Shown here in pieces: positions 1-12,240 of a stretch of 64,000 nt of DNA (positions are counted from its first letter, which is position 1; the number at the start of each line of letters is the position of its first letter). This DNA comes from Tetracentron sinense (taxonomy: Eukaryota; Streptophyta; Magnoliopsida; Trochodendrales; Trochodendraceae). The stretch lies in assembly GCA_015143295.1 (NCBI GenBank), contig CM026563.1, forward strand, positions 7,302,531 to 7,366,530, written 5' to 3'. The translations under genes were made by a program, and so were the position numbers. The notes beneath the pieces are model-generated. The model did no database searches and was not told where the DNA came from. It saw only the letters and a list, made by a program, of their open reading frames with translations.

Positions 1-2037
1 GTCAAAATCTCTTTCCTAGTGTATACTAAACCAAGCAACAGATGGACATATATTTACAAGCTGTCTCTCTTAACTAGAGCAGGATAGTTTATTTTGAGCT
101 CACCCCATTAATGGAGATCCTTGGTACTTCCATTAAAGTGAGCTGTTCAGTCCCCCAATCTAGAGGAGTTAGCAGTTGTGTTATCTTATAACATTGGGCA
201 TTTTCCCAATTTGTATCTTGGACCGCATCTAGGACGGGCTTCAAATCCAAATCGGTGTGGGACTCAGTTGTGGAGAGTTTCTTAGTGCTTGCCGCTTCGA
301 AGGCTATTTATCTAAAAGAAGGTACAGTTAGTTACCTTCATTAGGATTACTCTAGCGAGCATGCCCACGTATTTCAGGTCCATGTTTACAATCACAATGT
401 TTGTGTCTAATACCCTTGAGAGACTGTAAAGCAACTTTCTTTGGAATGATCAAGTGGACGCTTGAAAATATCATTTTGTTGAATGGAAAGACGTGCGTCA
501 TCCTTTACGAAAGGGGGGTCTGGGAAAATAGTGAAATTTAGCTCTGGTAGGTAAGTGGCTCCAAAGGTTTGGACAAGAGGGAGAGAATAAGTGACAAATG
601 ATTATAATGGTAAAATATGGTATGAACTCATTTTTGGACCCAAAAGAATTAGGAGCTCTCGTGGGGTTAGTCTGTGGAAAGCCATCGTGAAGGAAAAGTG
701 TTTCACAAGCCATTCGATTCAGCTTAGGCACAGGCAAGGATATTAAGTTATGGGAGGATCCTTCATGGGGCAATAGCAAGGTCAAAAGCAAGTTTGGTAA
801 TATCTACTATTTAGCCTCCAACAAGCATTGTAAGGTGGCTCCATGCTATGAGATGAGGAATGACGAGGTCGTGTGAGCACCCAAGTTAAGAAGGAGCTTA
901 AATGATTGGGAGCTGGACAATTTCTTAAGTCTTCTCAGGCACCAATCCACAACTACCTCAAATCCTCTTGTTAGGGGTAGGCATGTATAGTCTAAAGACT
1001 GAGAGACCATTCTTCCTTCGATAAGTGTCAAACCTAGTGCTCCCTTTCCTTACAAAACAGTGTGATATCCTGATATTCCATCAAAGACTGCATTCTTCTT
1101 CTGGACATCCTTCTTAGATAAAATCCTCACCTTGGATCACTTGAAGAGTAGGAATTTGAGATTGGCTAACGGATGTTTCAAGTGTATGGTTGAGGATGAA
1201 TCAATGGATCTCAATTGTTCCTCCTTTGTCCTCTGGTAGAGAGATATGAGGGCATTTCTTATCCCGTTTGCGAGGTGTCGTGGGTTTTCTCTTCTAACTT
1301 CAAGAGTTTAATATCTGGTTGATTCTTAAGAGATGTGGGTGTCATTCAAAGCAGGGATTAAAAATACAGTTTCAAGGGATGTATCGGTTGCAACCGAAAC
1401 CTATACATATCGGTTTCAAACGATACATATAAAAAAAATTTGTAAGGAAAAAATAAAATAAAATAAATTAAATTTTTAAAAAATCAAATGAGTTATAAGA
1501 ATCAAATATGAAGTCATGGGAAGCAACTCAAAAACAAAGTATCAATCACAATTACAATTATACAATGAATTAAAACATACATAAATAATAAAAGATACGT
1601 ATCGCCCGTTTCGTATAGGTATAAATCTCGAACATGAGACTACCGATACCTATACGTATCGCCCATTTCATATCGGTTGCCCTGATTTTTACTTCCATGA
1701 TTCAAAGAGAGTGGTCTGGAGGCTTCTCCCCTAAGCGATTTGTTGGGGATTTGAGAGGAAAGAAATAGAAGGGCGTTCGAAAATTCTTCTCCTATTGACA
1801 AAACCAGCTTAGATATTTAACTTGTTATTCTCTTGGAACTTGATCAAGAAGACCATGATGAGCTTGGGCGGTATTCTTTATTTGATTATGGGCAGTTGTT
1901 TGTACACTTTTCAGGCTTTCCTTTGTGACTTTGTCTCTTGCTAGTTGCTTCCCTTTAGTTCACCTATCGATTAAACGGTTCCCTTGTAGATTCTTTCACT
2001 CCATCTAATATACTGATCTCATTTACCGATCAAAAAT
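1..2037 (+). pseudogene. Decayed L1-type LINE, 3' part of ORF2
   Basis: Conceptual translation across several frames recovers the order found at the end of plant L1 reverse transcriptases. A YLG-like block (NLYLGPHLG) lies near 210-240, and YLSKEGTVS with SMPTYF near 310-380. WKDVRHPLRKGGLG follows near 486-525 and a GTGKDIKLWEDPSWG block near 730-775. The zinc-binding zf-RVT region (AFFFWTSFLDKILTLDHL) lies near 1090-1145, and its tail resumes at 1708. Stops and frameshifts interrupt it throughout. The end near 2037 (gatcaaaaa) looks like a worn poly-A terminus. The 5' part lies left of the window. The element sits in the last visible ALG5 intron, in the opposite orientation to that gene. 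Confidence 0.8.
1352..1699. mobile_element. hAT-like MITE nested in the LINE
   Basis: This 348 bp insert interrupts the LINE zf-RVT region. It is flanked by an 8 bp direct repeat, attcaaag (1344-1351 and 1700-1707). The ends are imperfect inverted repeats: cagggattaaaaatacag at the left, and the reverse complement of the right end reads catggaagtaaaaatcagg. LINE coding similarity stops at the left duplication and resumes at the right one. The 8 bp duplication and CA-start fit the hAT superfamily. No coding capacity is seen. Confidence 0.7.
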
Positions 2038-2391
2038 TAATAACAATGGAGATCGGAGATCCTTTACCAAACCATGGGCCTCTAATATGTTGGTAAGTCA
2101 TTTTGTGGCTGCTATATCACTATCATGGTGCTGGCAGTATGCCTAGAAATGATTTCTGCATCGTAAATAATAATTGTTTCAAGAGGCAAACCCTGTTGCT
2201 CAGAAATGGTTCACCAAGATTCAAAGGATTGAGGAAAGGGAGTTGCCTACACTGTAGGTAACTCATCCAGTCCTTAGTCCAATAAAATGTTTAGGCATGA
2301 CCTTGGAATCCCAAGTTCCATCACAGACTTGGTCACTCCTAGAATTTGGCGGCCTGGATTTTAGTCTGTCAGACAACAATCAACACACTTA

Positions 2392-2683
2392 GGGGCATTT
2401 GATAAAACTTATCTAATAAGTACTCTCTACATAAGGTCTAAAAATTAAGAGCTATTTATAAATGATAGAATGGTCCGAAAATCGATGTTGTCTGTATAAG
2501 TAAAATAAGTTTTTTTTCCAAAAAGTAGCTTTAGATTGCTTATTGAATAAGTGGTAAAATCATTTATTGCTAAAATATTTTGACGTCACTAGACTATTAT
2601 CAATCAGTCTTCTTACTAAATAAGAGCTTAATTTAATAAAATAAGTCAATAAGCTCTTGTTTTAAGTTTTATCAAATGCCCCC
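2392..2683. mobile_element. Tourist-like MITE (PIF/Harbinger type)
   Basis: A 292 bp AT-rich insert with terminal inverted repeats ggggcatttgataaaactta and its complement. It is flanked by TTA on both sides (2389-2391 and 2684-2686). The 3 bp TTA duplication and G-rich terminus are typical of PIF/Harbinger MITEs. It lies in the ALG5 intron. Confidence 0.75.
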
Positions 2684-3222
2684 TTACTTTGAGGTTTAAT
2701 TTCATATGCCCCTTTCCACTACACTTGAGTCTAACTAAAGTCCTCGTTAAGTTTTAGAAATTGTTGTTTATATGCCAGATATGGGATATAAGTTTCATGG
2801 AGTCTCATTTAGGTAAATACTTACACTATAGCTCAGAAAAGACAATTTCAAAATGACAACCTGAAATATTTACAATAATGATAGATTCTAATCAAGCATA
2901 AGCAAGTCAATTTATCTTCAGTAAAACAAGAGAAAACATAAAGTTTCAAGTTGAAACTCAAGGGCAAAGAGCAGGTCTTTATCAGTATGCATATTGGCAT
3001 AGATACCTTTTCAAACGGATGTTTGTGAAAAGCTTTCGTGCAGCAGCCCTCGTGAACATTTTAAAGCCACACTGCAATGCATGTAACAATCGACATCAAG
3101 TACTGGATGGAGCACATATACCTCAAAGTCAGTCTACAGGATTTAATTATGGTCCGGGAAGATACTGGGAATGTGCACCCATAGTCAAACATAAAAAATC
3201 GTTTATGATGCATAAAAGCTAC

Positions 3223-6200
3223 CTGCGAATCGCGAATTCCTGGACCAGCAGTCAAGAGAACTACTACATGGAAACCCTTCATAAGAAAATTACGGTACCA
3301 CTTCCGCTGAAACATAAGAGCGAAACAAATTTTTCTAAGAACCAATTTCAAAAAAAATAGATACAGAGGTCCAAAAAAAAAATTAACACTAAACTGTAGC
3401 CAGAGCCTTCTCCTCAAGATGAGCACGAGAACCAAATGCAGCAATTGGGATATCAGAAATTCTTGAACTTGAATCACTATGCACTGTATCTCCCAATTGA
3501 AGTTCCTTTCTATACACTGCACACATCTGATGGAAAAAACATCAGGCAGTCCACCATGTTTGTTATTATGCCTCTAAACCATAAAACTGATATTCTGACA
3601 ATAATTGAATAATTTATGAAAATATTGAGTCCACAAATCCACAATGTTGATAGTCATGATGGATCCCAACCTGATTCTCAAGTTTTTCTAGGTCATTAAC
3701 TTTGGTTGCTCCATCAGCATCAAGCATGAGAAGTAATTCACCCCGCGAATGAAGCATTCCCTGTTTTGCAATGCTTTCGCAGAATTGAAGAGCTTGTCAT
3801 CAATTGTGATGGAAAGATAGAAACTTAAGCAGCATTAACATTTGTTGTATAAATATAGAGAAGGATTTAGGTAGACTCACTTTTCTAATAGCTTCTCCCT
3901 TGCCATGATTTCTTCCAAGAAGAATGACCCTTACATTGTCTATCGTGTATTTTCTTACAAAGTCAAAAGCTATTCTGGTTGTTCCATCAGCACTACCATC
4001 ATCAACTATCACCACCTATTAAGGAATGCCCATTTATACAAATGTAAGGAATGATGGGAATGTTTGACATAAAAGTAATTCCTGCATGGTTTGTAAACAA
4101 TTAAGTACATCATGTAGATCTGCGCATCATTTGATGGCCAAAAAGAGGTATATGGAGCACCAACAATTATACAACTGCTCAATGACTCAACAGTAAGCAC
4201 CATCAAAACCAAATTTTCTATCATAATCTTTGTTTGAATTCAATTCACCGCAATCATGAAATAGGTAGAGTTCAAGCAAATCAGGTTATCAGATAACTTA
4301 TAAAATATCATATTGCATCGCTTAATCATACACAGTGTTTAAAACATGAAGGCATGGGGCATGGCGTTGGAACCTCAAGATGCATGAGGCATGAGGCTTA
4401 AGCCTCATAAGAAAGCTTTACGCAACTTAACAAACAAATAAATAAGAATATTGCAAAAAGGTTCAAAACAAAATAACTAAAGGTAATACATATATATGTG
4501 TCTGTGTGTACGTACACATGCATATGTAATACTACATAAATTATTTAACGATACAAAAAATAAATTTAAGACACAAGAAAAGGTAAATTTTTTATTTACT
4601 TTTTTGTTCATATACATATTAAAAGACGGATAATGTTCGATCATCATGTAGTTGATTTTGGATCCCAACAAACAATTACAAAGTATTCTCCAACTAAATA
4701 TATTAAAAGACAATGGCTCCAAATCTTTTTAATGTCTACTATGAAATTAAAGTGAAATACACTCAACAATGTTTTTAAAAAGTCTAAATATGTTAGACAT
4801 AATTAATTAAGTGTTAATTTAAACTAATAATTAAAAATATATTTTTTTTTTTTATTAATGAAAGAAATAATGAGGCACACACCTTATAATTTAATGTTTA
4901 AGTCTTAGTTGTGTAGCTAGAACCTTTTTTTTTAATTAATTCATGTGGTACACGTCTTTAAAAAATTACAAGTCTCCGTTATGTGGCTAGAACCCTGTTT
5001 TTTTTATTAATGCATAAGAGACATGCCTCGAACATAAAGCGAGCCTCATAGTTTGAGGCGTTAGCCTCATGAGATTTAAGCATCAAGGTTGAGCCTCAAT
5101 ACGTTTTCCTTGAGCCTCAAGACGTTTTCCTTGAGCCTCGCCTCGAGACTAGGGGTGTAAACGAGCCGAGCTGGGCACTGCTCAGGCTCGGCTCGTTGGA
5201 ATTTTACAGATGCTCGGCTCGGCTCGGCTAGTCCACAAATTGTTGAGCTCGAGCTCAACTTAGCTCGATAATTTATTTTTTTTAAATACATTGATAAGCA
5301 CTAAATTCAATAAAAAAAATTAAAAGGGCATTTTTTTTTTTTGGGATGTCATGTGACTCACGTGAAAGCTTGAGTTAAAACTTAAACGGAAATAATTATG
5401 TTAATGTATATTAAATATATTTTACCAAAAACAAGGTATACTAAATATAAAATATAAATTTAACTTTTAAAGGGTATTATTGTAAAATTAATCGAGCTGA
5501 GCTGAGCCACCTATTGTTCAGGCTCGGCTCATTTATTTTTCGAGCTCACTGTTAAGGCTCAGCTCGGCTCAACGAGCCCAAAGTAAAAGCTCAAGCTCGG
5601 TTTATTTCGAGTCAAGCAGAGATGGCTCGGCTCATTGACACCTCTACTCGAGACGAGCCTTGAGGCGTAAGCCTCTCACGCCTTTTAAAACACTGGTCAT
5701 ACTTCAAAAATTGTAGTTCCCATCGATGCCAAAAAACAATTTCTTGTATTAGTTCAGTTGAGGATGGAGATCAATATTATCATCAAAAAGACTTAAATTT
5801 TACAACGTGAATTAGCACAAGAAGATACAGTAGGCAACATTAAATTTTGAATGGGGTTAGTAGTGCTCAATGGCATATATATTGGTTAAAGAGTGAACTT
5901 CTCAAAACGACACAATAAGTATTTATAATTAATTGAATATATAGAGAACCCTTTTTTAAGTGAGGTAAGCTTAACCAATGCCATAGGTTAGCTTCCAGGA
6001 TTTTTTGCACAAGAATCTAAATAATCAGTTCACATGTAGTAGTCATGTTAAGTGTTATAGTCAGATTTGTGATCAAGCAATCGGACATTTCGGTTTATAA
6101 ATATAAGTAACTCCACCGTGCCGCACTTTGAGTTGTATGGGCAGTCCAAACACACACACACACACATGTGTGCAAAAGTTTAAAGATTGCATCTACCTTT

Positions 6201-9200
6201 TACCCTCTTCTCTTGGTTTGGGAACTTCTACACACAACAAGAGTCTCTGGATTATAATTATTTTCTTCACTTTTCCATACATGCACTAATACTCTAGGAA
6301 GGACATCAGCATAGGCCATGAGAGCATGTCCCAGTTATCATATAGCTTGGATACAATGGGGCAAAACATTTGGTTGGTATAATATTCATGACAAAGCCAA
6401 GACCGTCTGAACTCTGAAATAACAATAACGCGCACAAAATAAAGCAAATTGGTTGAAAACAATAAAAGCCATAAACTTGAGGTGTAAAGTTACAGAGACT
6501 GAAAAGCATAGCTTAGTTGCAAATTTATGTCATATCACTATATCAGTGAGTATGAAAAACATCTCTTGCTTCAAGCAAAATAACCTATGAAGATGGTTAC
6601 ACCATTCCATTAAGTAATCCTTACATCCCATCATGTCACTGTAGCAGAGCATCCCACAATGGATCTATGAAGATGGGCATAGTCACCAAGTCGGAATTCG
6701 GGAAATATCTGCTAGGGACAAATTTGGAAAAAGAAAAGGAAATTTTTGGAAAAGTCTGGAAAAATCAGGAAAAAGTTGGAGGAAATAAAAATATGATTAC
6801 TAATTATGAAAACTTATAGACATGTGTATTTTATGTATATGATATTTGATGGCAACTTTTTAAAAAAAGAATGGAATAATTCACAAAATGCGGGAGTTTT
6901 TCTAAAAATCGTGAATAAATTGCAAATTAAATGTTTAAGAAAAACGTTGTGAATTATTTGAGACTTTTTGAAAAAGAAGCCGAACTTTGTCAAGATGGGT
7001 ACACCTTTTCATGAAATGAGCTATACGAATCCCCAGTTACTATGACAGAGCTTCCCACGATGGGAAAACCTATATTTTGCTTGCTTGGAACCATTACATA
7101 TCCGTATTTTGTTTTAGGGAATATACCAGAAATGTACACATCCCCCTCTAAATTTCTCTGAGCGTAAAACTTTCAATTATGAGTAAATGATGCCATTAGT
7201 TGAGAAATTCATTTCGAATGATGCAGTATTCAAAATAAAAAAATTGTACCTCGTAAGAAAATGACTTGTCCTTCGCTGCACGCTGTTGAAGATAACTACA
7301 AAGTAAAAATTCAACTGTCAACATGTTTGTAAAAATATGTTATATCTCTCTACGATGGCCATTATATGATTACTGAATTTATGGAATACAAAGTACTGTT
7401 GGTCACCCAAAAAAAAAAAAGATGCATTCATCTAAATCTCACCTTTGTTTCCTTAAACAAAAGAAGAATCATTTACGTTATAAAGAGGAAACCTGAATTT
7501 TTGGTTACAACTCGTACCCTGTCACTCTGAACCTTTTTAAAAGCAGCTGGTTACCAATTCCTTGAAAAGGCTCCAATCAACTGAACACTGATGTGTACCA
7601 TCTAAGGTTCACAAACATCAAGGACTGGTGTTTAAGACCAACAATTCAAGTTTGCTATATATTTTATATATATACGTGTTTTAAAAGGCGAAAGCATGGC
7701 ATTCAAACCTTAAGATGCGCGAGGCTTAAGCCTCACAAGAAAGCCTCATGTTACCTAATTTTAACAAATAAATATGAATATTGCAACAAAAATAATATAA
7801 GTAAATGTTATAATACATATAGGGGAGTGTGTGTGTGTGTGTGTATGCACACTTGTGTAATAAATATATAATTATTCAACCACAAAAAAATAAATTTAAG
7901 AGGCAAGAAAAGTGAAATTTAGATTTACTTTTTTGTACATGTACATAGTGAAAGACGGATGGTGTTCAATCATCATATGGTAGATTTTGTATTCCACCAA
8001 ACAATTGCATAGTCACCAACTATGTATGTTAAGCAATGGTTCCATATCTTTGTAATGTCTACTATGAAAATTAGAGTGAAATATACTCAACGGGGTTTTA
8101 AAAAGCTTAAATACATGCGGGATAATATGACATGTTAATGTACAGGATGTCAGGATCTGAAGTTGTAATTGCAAAGTGATCATCTTCTACAATATTGCAC
8201 AATACTCACTTTACCAATATTTTAATAAGTCCTAGACAGCTAGAATAATATGACACTTTATTATACGTGATCCAGAGTTGTAATGCTTGAAATGTCCAAA
8301 AGCACACAGAAGTAGGAACTTGCTCTATGTGATATTACCCAAGCACACATCACACATTTCAACTGATAAACAAATAACAAATAAATAACTAAAAGCATGC
8401 ATATATAAGATATATTAGCTATTGTCAGCAAACTCCCTCGCATGGATATAAGGTAGCTTTGTTTTTTTATTTTGTGCTTTGCATGTTTAAGGGCACAGTG
8501 GATTTTTTGGACATCGTTAGCCTGAGAAAAAATAAACATGCACAGGTTCTTGACTTCTTTCCACTTTTCAGACTTTTATTCCATTTTGTAACAACGTACT
8601 TTTTTAATGACCTCGAACTCTCTTAACAAAAACCTAGAGAAGTTTTTTTCTGAATATTGTCTCTTCCATGGGAAGTGACAAACTTTTCAACCATCATGCA
8701 TTCCTCGCAAATGTGTTATTGGATTGATCCAGTGCGTTTGTGTTTTCAAGAGATATTATGAACATATAAAATCAAGAAATAATCAGATAATCTAGATAAT
8801 ATGATCATATAAAATAAAGATATAATGATCATTTAAAATCTAGATATAATTTGCTATGAACATATAAAATCAAGAGATATTATGATCTTAGACCACAAAA
8901 TTAGTTCTGAATAATATATCAATTGGATAATTAGTTCCGGTGGGTGTGTACATGGAAGAACCTAACCAAAAAGAATGTCAGGCATACCCCCAAAATCTTA
9001 ATTTGACTTACAAAGTTTCAGCCTTTTATTTCCAACTATGCAGTGGAAGAATGAAAAAGAAACATTGTGATACTGATGATGATTGATAAAAAAAAAATTA
9101 AAATTTAAAATAAAAATAGAGATAATACCAACAGTGATACCAATCCAAATAAAATACCAACAGTGATAGTGACAATAAGACTTGCAGTTGATGGACCAAC

Positions 9201-10938
9201 ACATGCCATAGTAGTCATATATCAACTTACTTCATGGTCTCATCAATAGCCCCCGGAAGTCTGTGCTCTTCATTGAATGCAGGAATTATCAAAGATATGT
9301 ACTTTTCAGCAGGGTCAAAGATACAGGGGCATGGAACCTGGCACACATGCTTCCAGCATAGTCAGTATTTTCTAAAACCACTTTTTCTTACATCTCGGTT
9401 ACTTACCAGATCTACCTACACACCCCGTACAGTAAATGCTACATAAAATATCTGTAATAACATACGATTGTTGTATTTTCTCATAGGCAAGCCGGAGTCA
9501 AAAACACATCATCGAGGTTGCAACATGGATTACCATCAAATTGAGCTAGAGGCTCAACCCGTATAAAACTATAGTCAAGATACCATATAATGTATAGAGG
9601 TATAGTCACTTATTATTATTATTTTATATTTTTTGATCGGTAGAGGTATAGTCACTCATTTGAAATTAATTGGAAAAATATAGACAAAAAAATGCAGAAA
9701 TTTAAAATAAAATTGCCAGCTACAATATCCCAAGTTCAATACGAGGAAGGAGGATAGGAAAGTCATAATATTGAGCAGTACAATATCTTGAATTCCTATC
9801 CTCCTTCCTCAGATTGAATTAAGGAAATGAACATAATTCCAGGCACAACTACTTCTAGAAAATGAGTATTTTTTGGAATAAATAGAATGCAAATGCAACT
9901 AATATCATGACGTATTGTAATTTTCATCACAAAATCTTTGAACATCTTTCAATTTCCAATTCAACGACATCATTGGTCCACTCATTATTCAGCTTGGGTA
10001 GAGGTTTTCTGCTGTGATAGCATGGTTCAAGTTCTATAGTTTCTTCTCAATCTTGTACATATAATAGCATTACTTGTAGGATTCTTTTCTCAGATTGGAG
10101 AATTTGTTGTGATTGTATCGGTGGTACTTTAATAAGTGGGTTACTAACTACTTCTATCTGTTAGCTTTGGATCCAATTGCTTCCATGCTTTGAGCATGCA
10201 GGATTCATTCAGGCAGTGCACGGTCACCTAAATGATTCTAGACCCATAATATGAAAACATTGGCAATTTGGCATTTAAAGCAGGTATATTTGATTTACGT
10301 AGCTCATTCCCACAAGAACAATATGCCAACAATGCAATATCTTCTACACAGGGAATCGGATTGCTAATTTGCTATGAATTCAAATAAGTAAAAGAAAAGG
10401 CAAGCTAGATTTTCCAACAAATTAGGCATCCTGATTCATCTAAACGGACGGAAGCATCTCCAATCACGAGAATACTAGTCGAATTCATCTAAACGGACGG
10501 AAGCATCTCCAATCACGAGAATACTAGTCGAATTCAAATTAATCAAAATTATTAGACATTACTGCGTGTAAATTAACACAAGAGAACCGAAAAATAAGCC
10601 CTAATCTCTAACTCATAACCGCGAACAGTTTCAAGTAATTAGAACATAAAGGGTTTTCCAAGGGAATATGCAATTACCTGTTTCAATGACTTTGGATCCT
10701 CGAAGATCGCATGAGTCTCTTCGTGACTGGCAAAAGAATTGGAATATTCAGGGGAAAAAAAAGTGGAATTCGAAGCGAGTATAATCTGAAAACGAAGAAG
10801 TATTAGGGTTTCAATAAAGCCTTACGTGTGGTTGCATCTTCTTCTGAATGCTTCGAAGATAATCGCCGCCAGTAACCCTGTCATCAGAACCAGAGCAACA
10901 ACTACGAAGAGTTCCACGATCGTCCAAAGCCACTCCAT
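3223..10938 (-). CDS. ALG5: Dolichyl-phosphate beta-glucosyltransferase (partial, exons 1-8)
   Basis: ER-membrane enzyme that moves glucose from UDP-glucose to dolichyl phosphate; Dol-P-Glc then donates glucose to the N-glycan precursor. Exons on the minus strand are 10826-10938, 10678-10726, 9231-9337, 7250-7295, 3881-4015, 3671-3760, 3395-3526 and 3223-3306. All have GT-AG borders and a continuous frame of 252 codons. The product starts with one membrane segment ([18 protein letters not shown]) and a basic RRR stop. The GT-A fold follows with [24 protein letters not shown] (residues 106-117), GKGEAIRK and the metal-binding DAD (residues 164-166), then [12 protein letters not shown]. About 80 C-terminal residues of the family are missing and must lie left of position 1, beyond a last intron longer than 3.2 kb. 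I chose the ATG at 10938 because family members start just before the membrane segment; an in-frame ATG at 11034 would add 32 residues. Confidence 0.93.
4333..5695. mobile_element. hAT-like element with gtgttttaaaa ends
   Basis: The left end cagtgtttaaaac and the complement of the right end ccagtgttttaaaagg form terminal inverted repeats. Inside each end lie mirrored 'gaggcttaagcctca' motifs. The flanks atcataca and gtcatact may be a worn 8 bp target duplication. Related copies lie at 7675-8110, 32477-33162 and 50110-50600. About 500 bp of its length is a second nested insertion (5150-5646). It is non-coding and sits in an ALG5 intron. Confidence 0.65.
5150..5646. mobile_element. hAT-like MITE nested inside another
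   Basis: A 497 bp insert with terminal repeats taggggtgtaaacgagccga (left) and, from the complement of the right end, tagaggtgtcaatgagccga. It is flanked by an exact 8 bp duplication, ctcgagac, at 5142-5149 and 5647-5654. Sub-terminal 'ggctcggctc' motifs repeat in both halves. It is related in sequence to the larger element at 16598-18784. Confidence 0.8.
6141..6170. repeat. Short CA microsatellite
   Basis: A short run of CA dinucleotides in an ALG5 intron, with no further structure. Confidence 0.7.
6678..6991. mobile_element. Candidate hAT-like MITE
   Basis: A 314 bp A-rich insert flanked by an exact 8 bp duplication, aagatggg (6670-6677 and 6992-6999). The termini are only partly inverted: the left end carries caccaagtcgg, and the complement of the right end gacaaagttcgg. 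It lies in an ALG5 intron. The duplication is the stronger evidence; the terminal repeats are weak. Confidence 0.55.
7675..8110. mobile_element. Truncated copy of the gtgttttaaaa element
   Basis: It begins gtgttttaaaaggcg with the same gcgaggcttaagcctca motif as the element at 4333. It then follows that element through its kagacgga, aatgtctactatga and actcaa.ggttttaaaaag segments before similarity ends. It includes a GT microsatellite near 7826-7845. The right half is missing. Confidence 0.55.
9737..9816. repeat. Hairpin in ALG5 intron
   Basis: The arm gaggaaggaggatagga (9743-9759) is exactly complementary to 9794-9810. Pairing extends outwards with a few mismatches to about 26 bp, around a loop of roughly 30 bp. 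It may be a remnant of a small MITE or a local inverted duplication. No duplication flanks it clearly. Confidence 0.6.
10434..10531. repeat. 49 bp perfect tandem duplication
   Basis: Two adjacent copies of a 49 bp unit (10434-10482 and 10483-10531) read as identical, beginning attcatctaaacgg. The identity implies a recent local duplication in ALG5 intron 2, about 150 bp from exon 2. Confidence 0.9.
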
Positions 10939-11084
10939 GTTCGGTCTTTCTACAGGGACAAGGAGTCTCCAACTCCACTGGGGTTTGTATACGTTGTCTT
11001 GACTCTCGACCTCGTTATTCTGGGAGCGTCTCAATCGCGATTGAACTCTCCCGTAGAAAGTTCAATCGCCCCCTCATGTCATCA

Positions 11085-11310
11085 CGTCTCTTTTTAACCC
11101 CTATTAACTGTGATTAATATTCAGTAACACTTGAAATTCAACAATTTAATCTTAGTTTTTAGAAAAATTATTTTAACTCTGATTAAAAAATTTAACCCTC
11201 TTGATCAATAAATTTTTCTAAAACCCAATGTTATACCATTGAACCCTAAAGGTTAGTAAATTTTAACCATAATTAATAGGGTTAAAAGGAACACATGTTA
11301 ACTCTTGGTA
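11085..11310. repeat. Inverted-repeat MITE family 'ttaacc', copy 1
   Basis: Palindromic repeat: one end reads like ctctttttaacccctattaactgtgattaa, and the other is its near complement (accataattaatagggttaaaaggaacacatg). The middle carries cttagtttttagaaaaa and its complement. The same structure recurs throughout the window. The superfamily is not assigned because no clear target duplication was found. Confidence 0.55.
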
Positions 11311-11459
11311 CAATTGAACTCGAAGAGAGTTCAATCACAATTACATTGATCCAATCTCGTGGAGACCTTTCCTTATAACGTAAGCATCACAAAATATAGT
11401 TTAGAGTTTTGTTATTTAAAACCCTAGAGCAGGGTATGATTTACATTTTTTTTTTAAAT

Positions 11460-12240
11460 AGGAAAGTTATCACGTAACATACACGTACACCCTAAACAGA
11501 CACACATGCAGACCTAAGGTAGCCACTAGAGTGCCATAAGGGTAAGTCCAATCAACAAATCCAAAAGGGCATGTCTTAAAGGAGGGTTGATGAGCCCTTA
11601 TACACCCCCTGTGAAGTCCACTTCCCAACCGCGATGTGGGACTAAACCTGAGATACACACCCTAACGCACGCGATAAAAAGTAATTAGTTTTTTTTAGCA
11701 AAATTATTATGTAACACACACATATACCCTAAACGCACAAACACAACCAGATCTAAGGTAGCCGCTAAAGTGTCATAAGGGTAAGTCCAAGCAACCACTC
11801 CAAAAGGGCATGTCTTAAGTAGGTTGATGGCCTCTTATACACCCCTGCGAAGTCCACTTCGCCACCGACGTGGGACTAAACCTAGGATACGACCCTAACG
11901 CACGCGGTAAACAATAGCAATTGGTTTGTTTTTTTTATAGCAAAGTTATCATGTAACACACACATACACTTTACAAACACACACACAACCAGACATAAGG
12001 TAGCCGCTAAGGTGCCAGAAGGGTAAGTTCAAGCAATCACTCCAAAATGGCCTATCTTAAGGAGGGTTGATGGCCCCTTATACACCCTTGAGAAGTCCAC
12101 TTCCCAACCGATGTGGGACTAAACCCGGGATGCACACCCTAACTCACACAATAAATAACAATTGGTTTTTTTTATAACAAAGTTATTATGTAACACACAC
12201 ATACACCCTAAACGTGCACACACAACCAGACCGAGTGTGA
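11460..12240. repeat. Satellite-like tandem array, about 240 bp period
   Basis: Three complete units start near 11462, 11697 and 11939, and a partial fourth near 12175. Each unit carries gttatcatgtaacacacaca, ccagacctaaggtagccgct, gggtaagtccaa, aaaagggcatgtctta, agtccacttcccaaccg and gatgtgggactaaac in the same order. Units differ by scattered substitutions and small indels, so the array is not recent. The tgtgggactaaac motif also occurs in plant retroelement termini, but no LTR or coding sequence is visible here. Confidence 0.8.

Noticed and set aside
3061..3522. 153-codon minus-strand open frame
   Set aside because: It is an out-of-frame reading through two ALG5 exons and an intron; only the [12 protein letters not shown] part is real coding.
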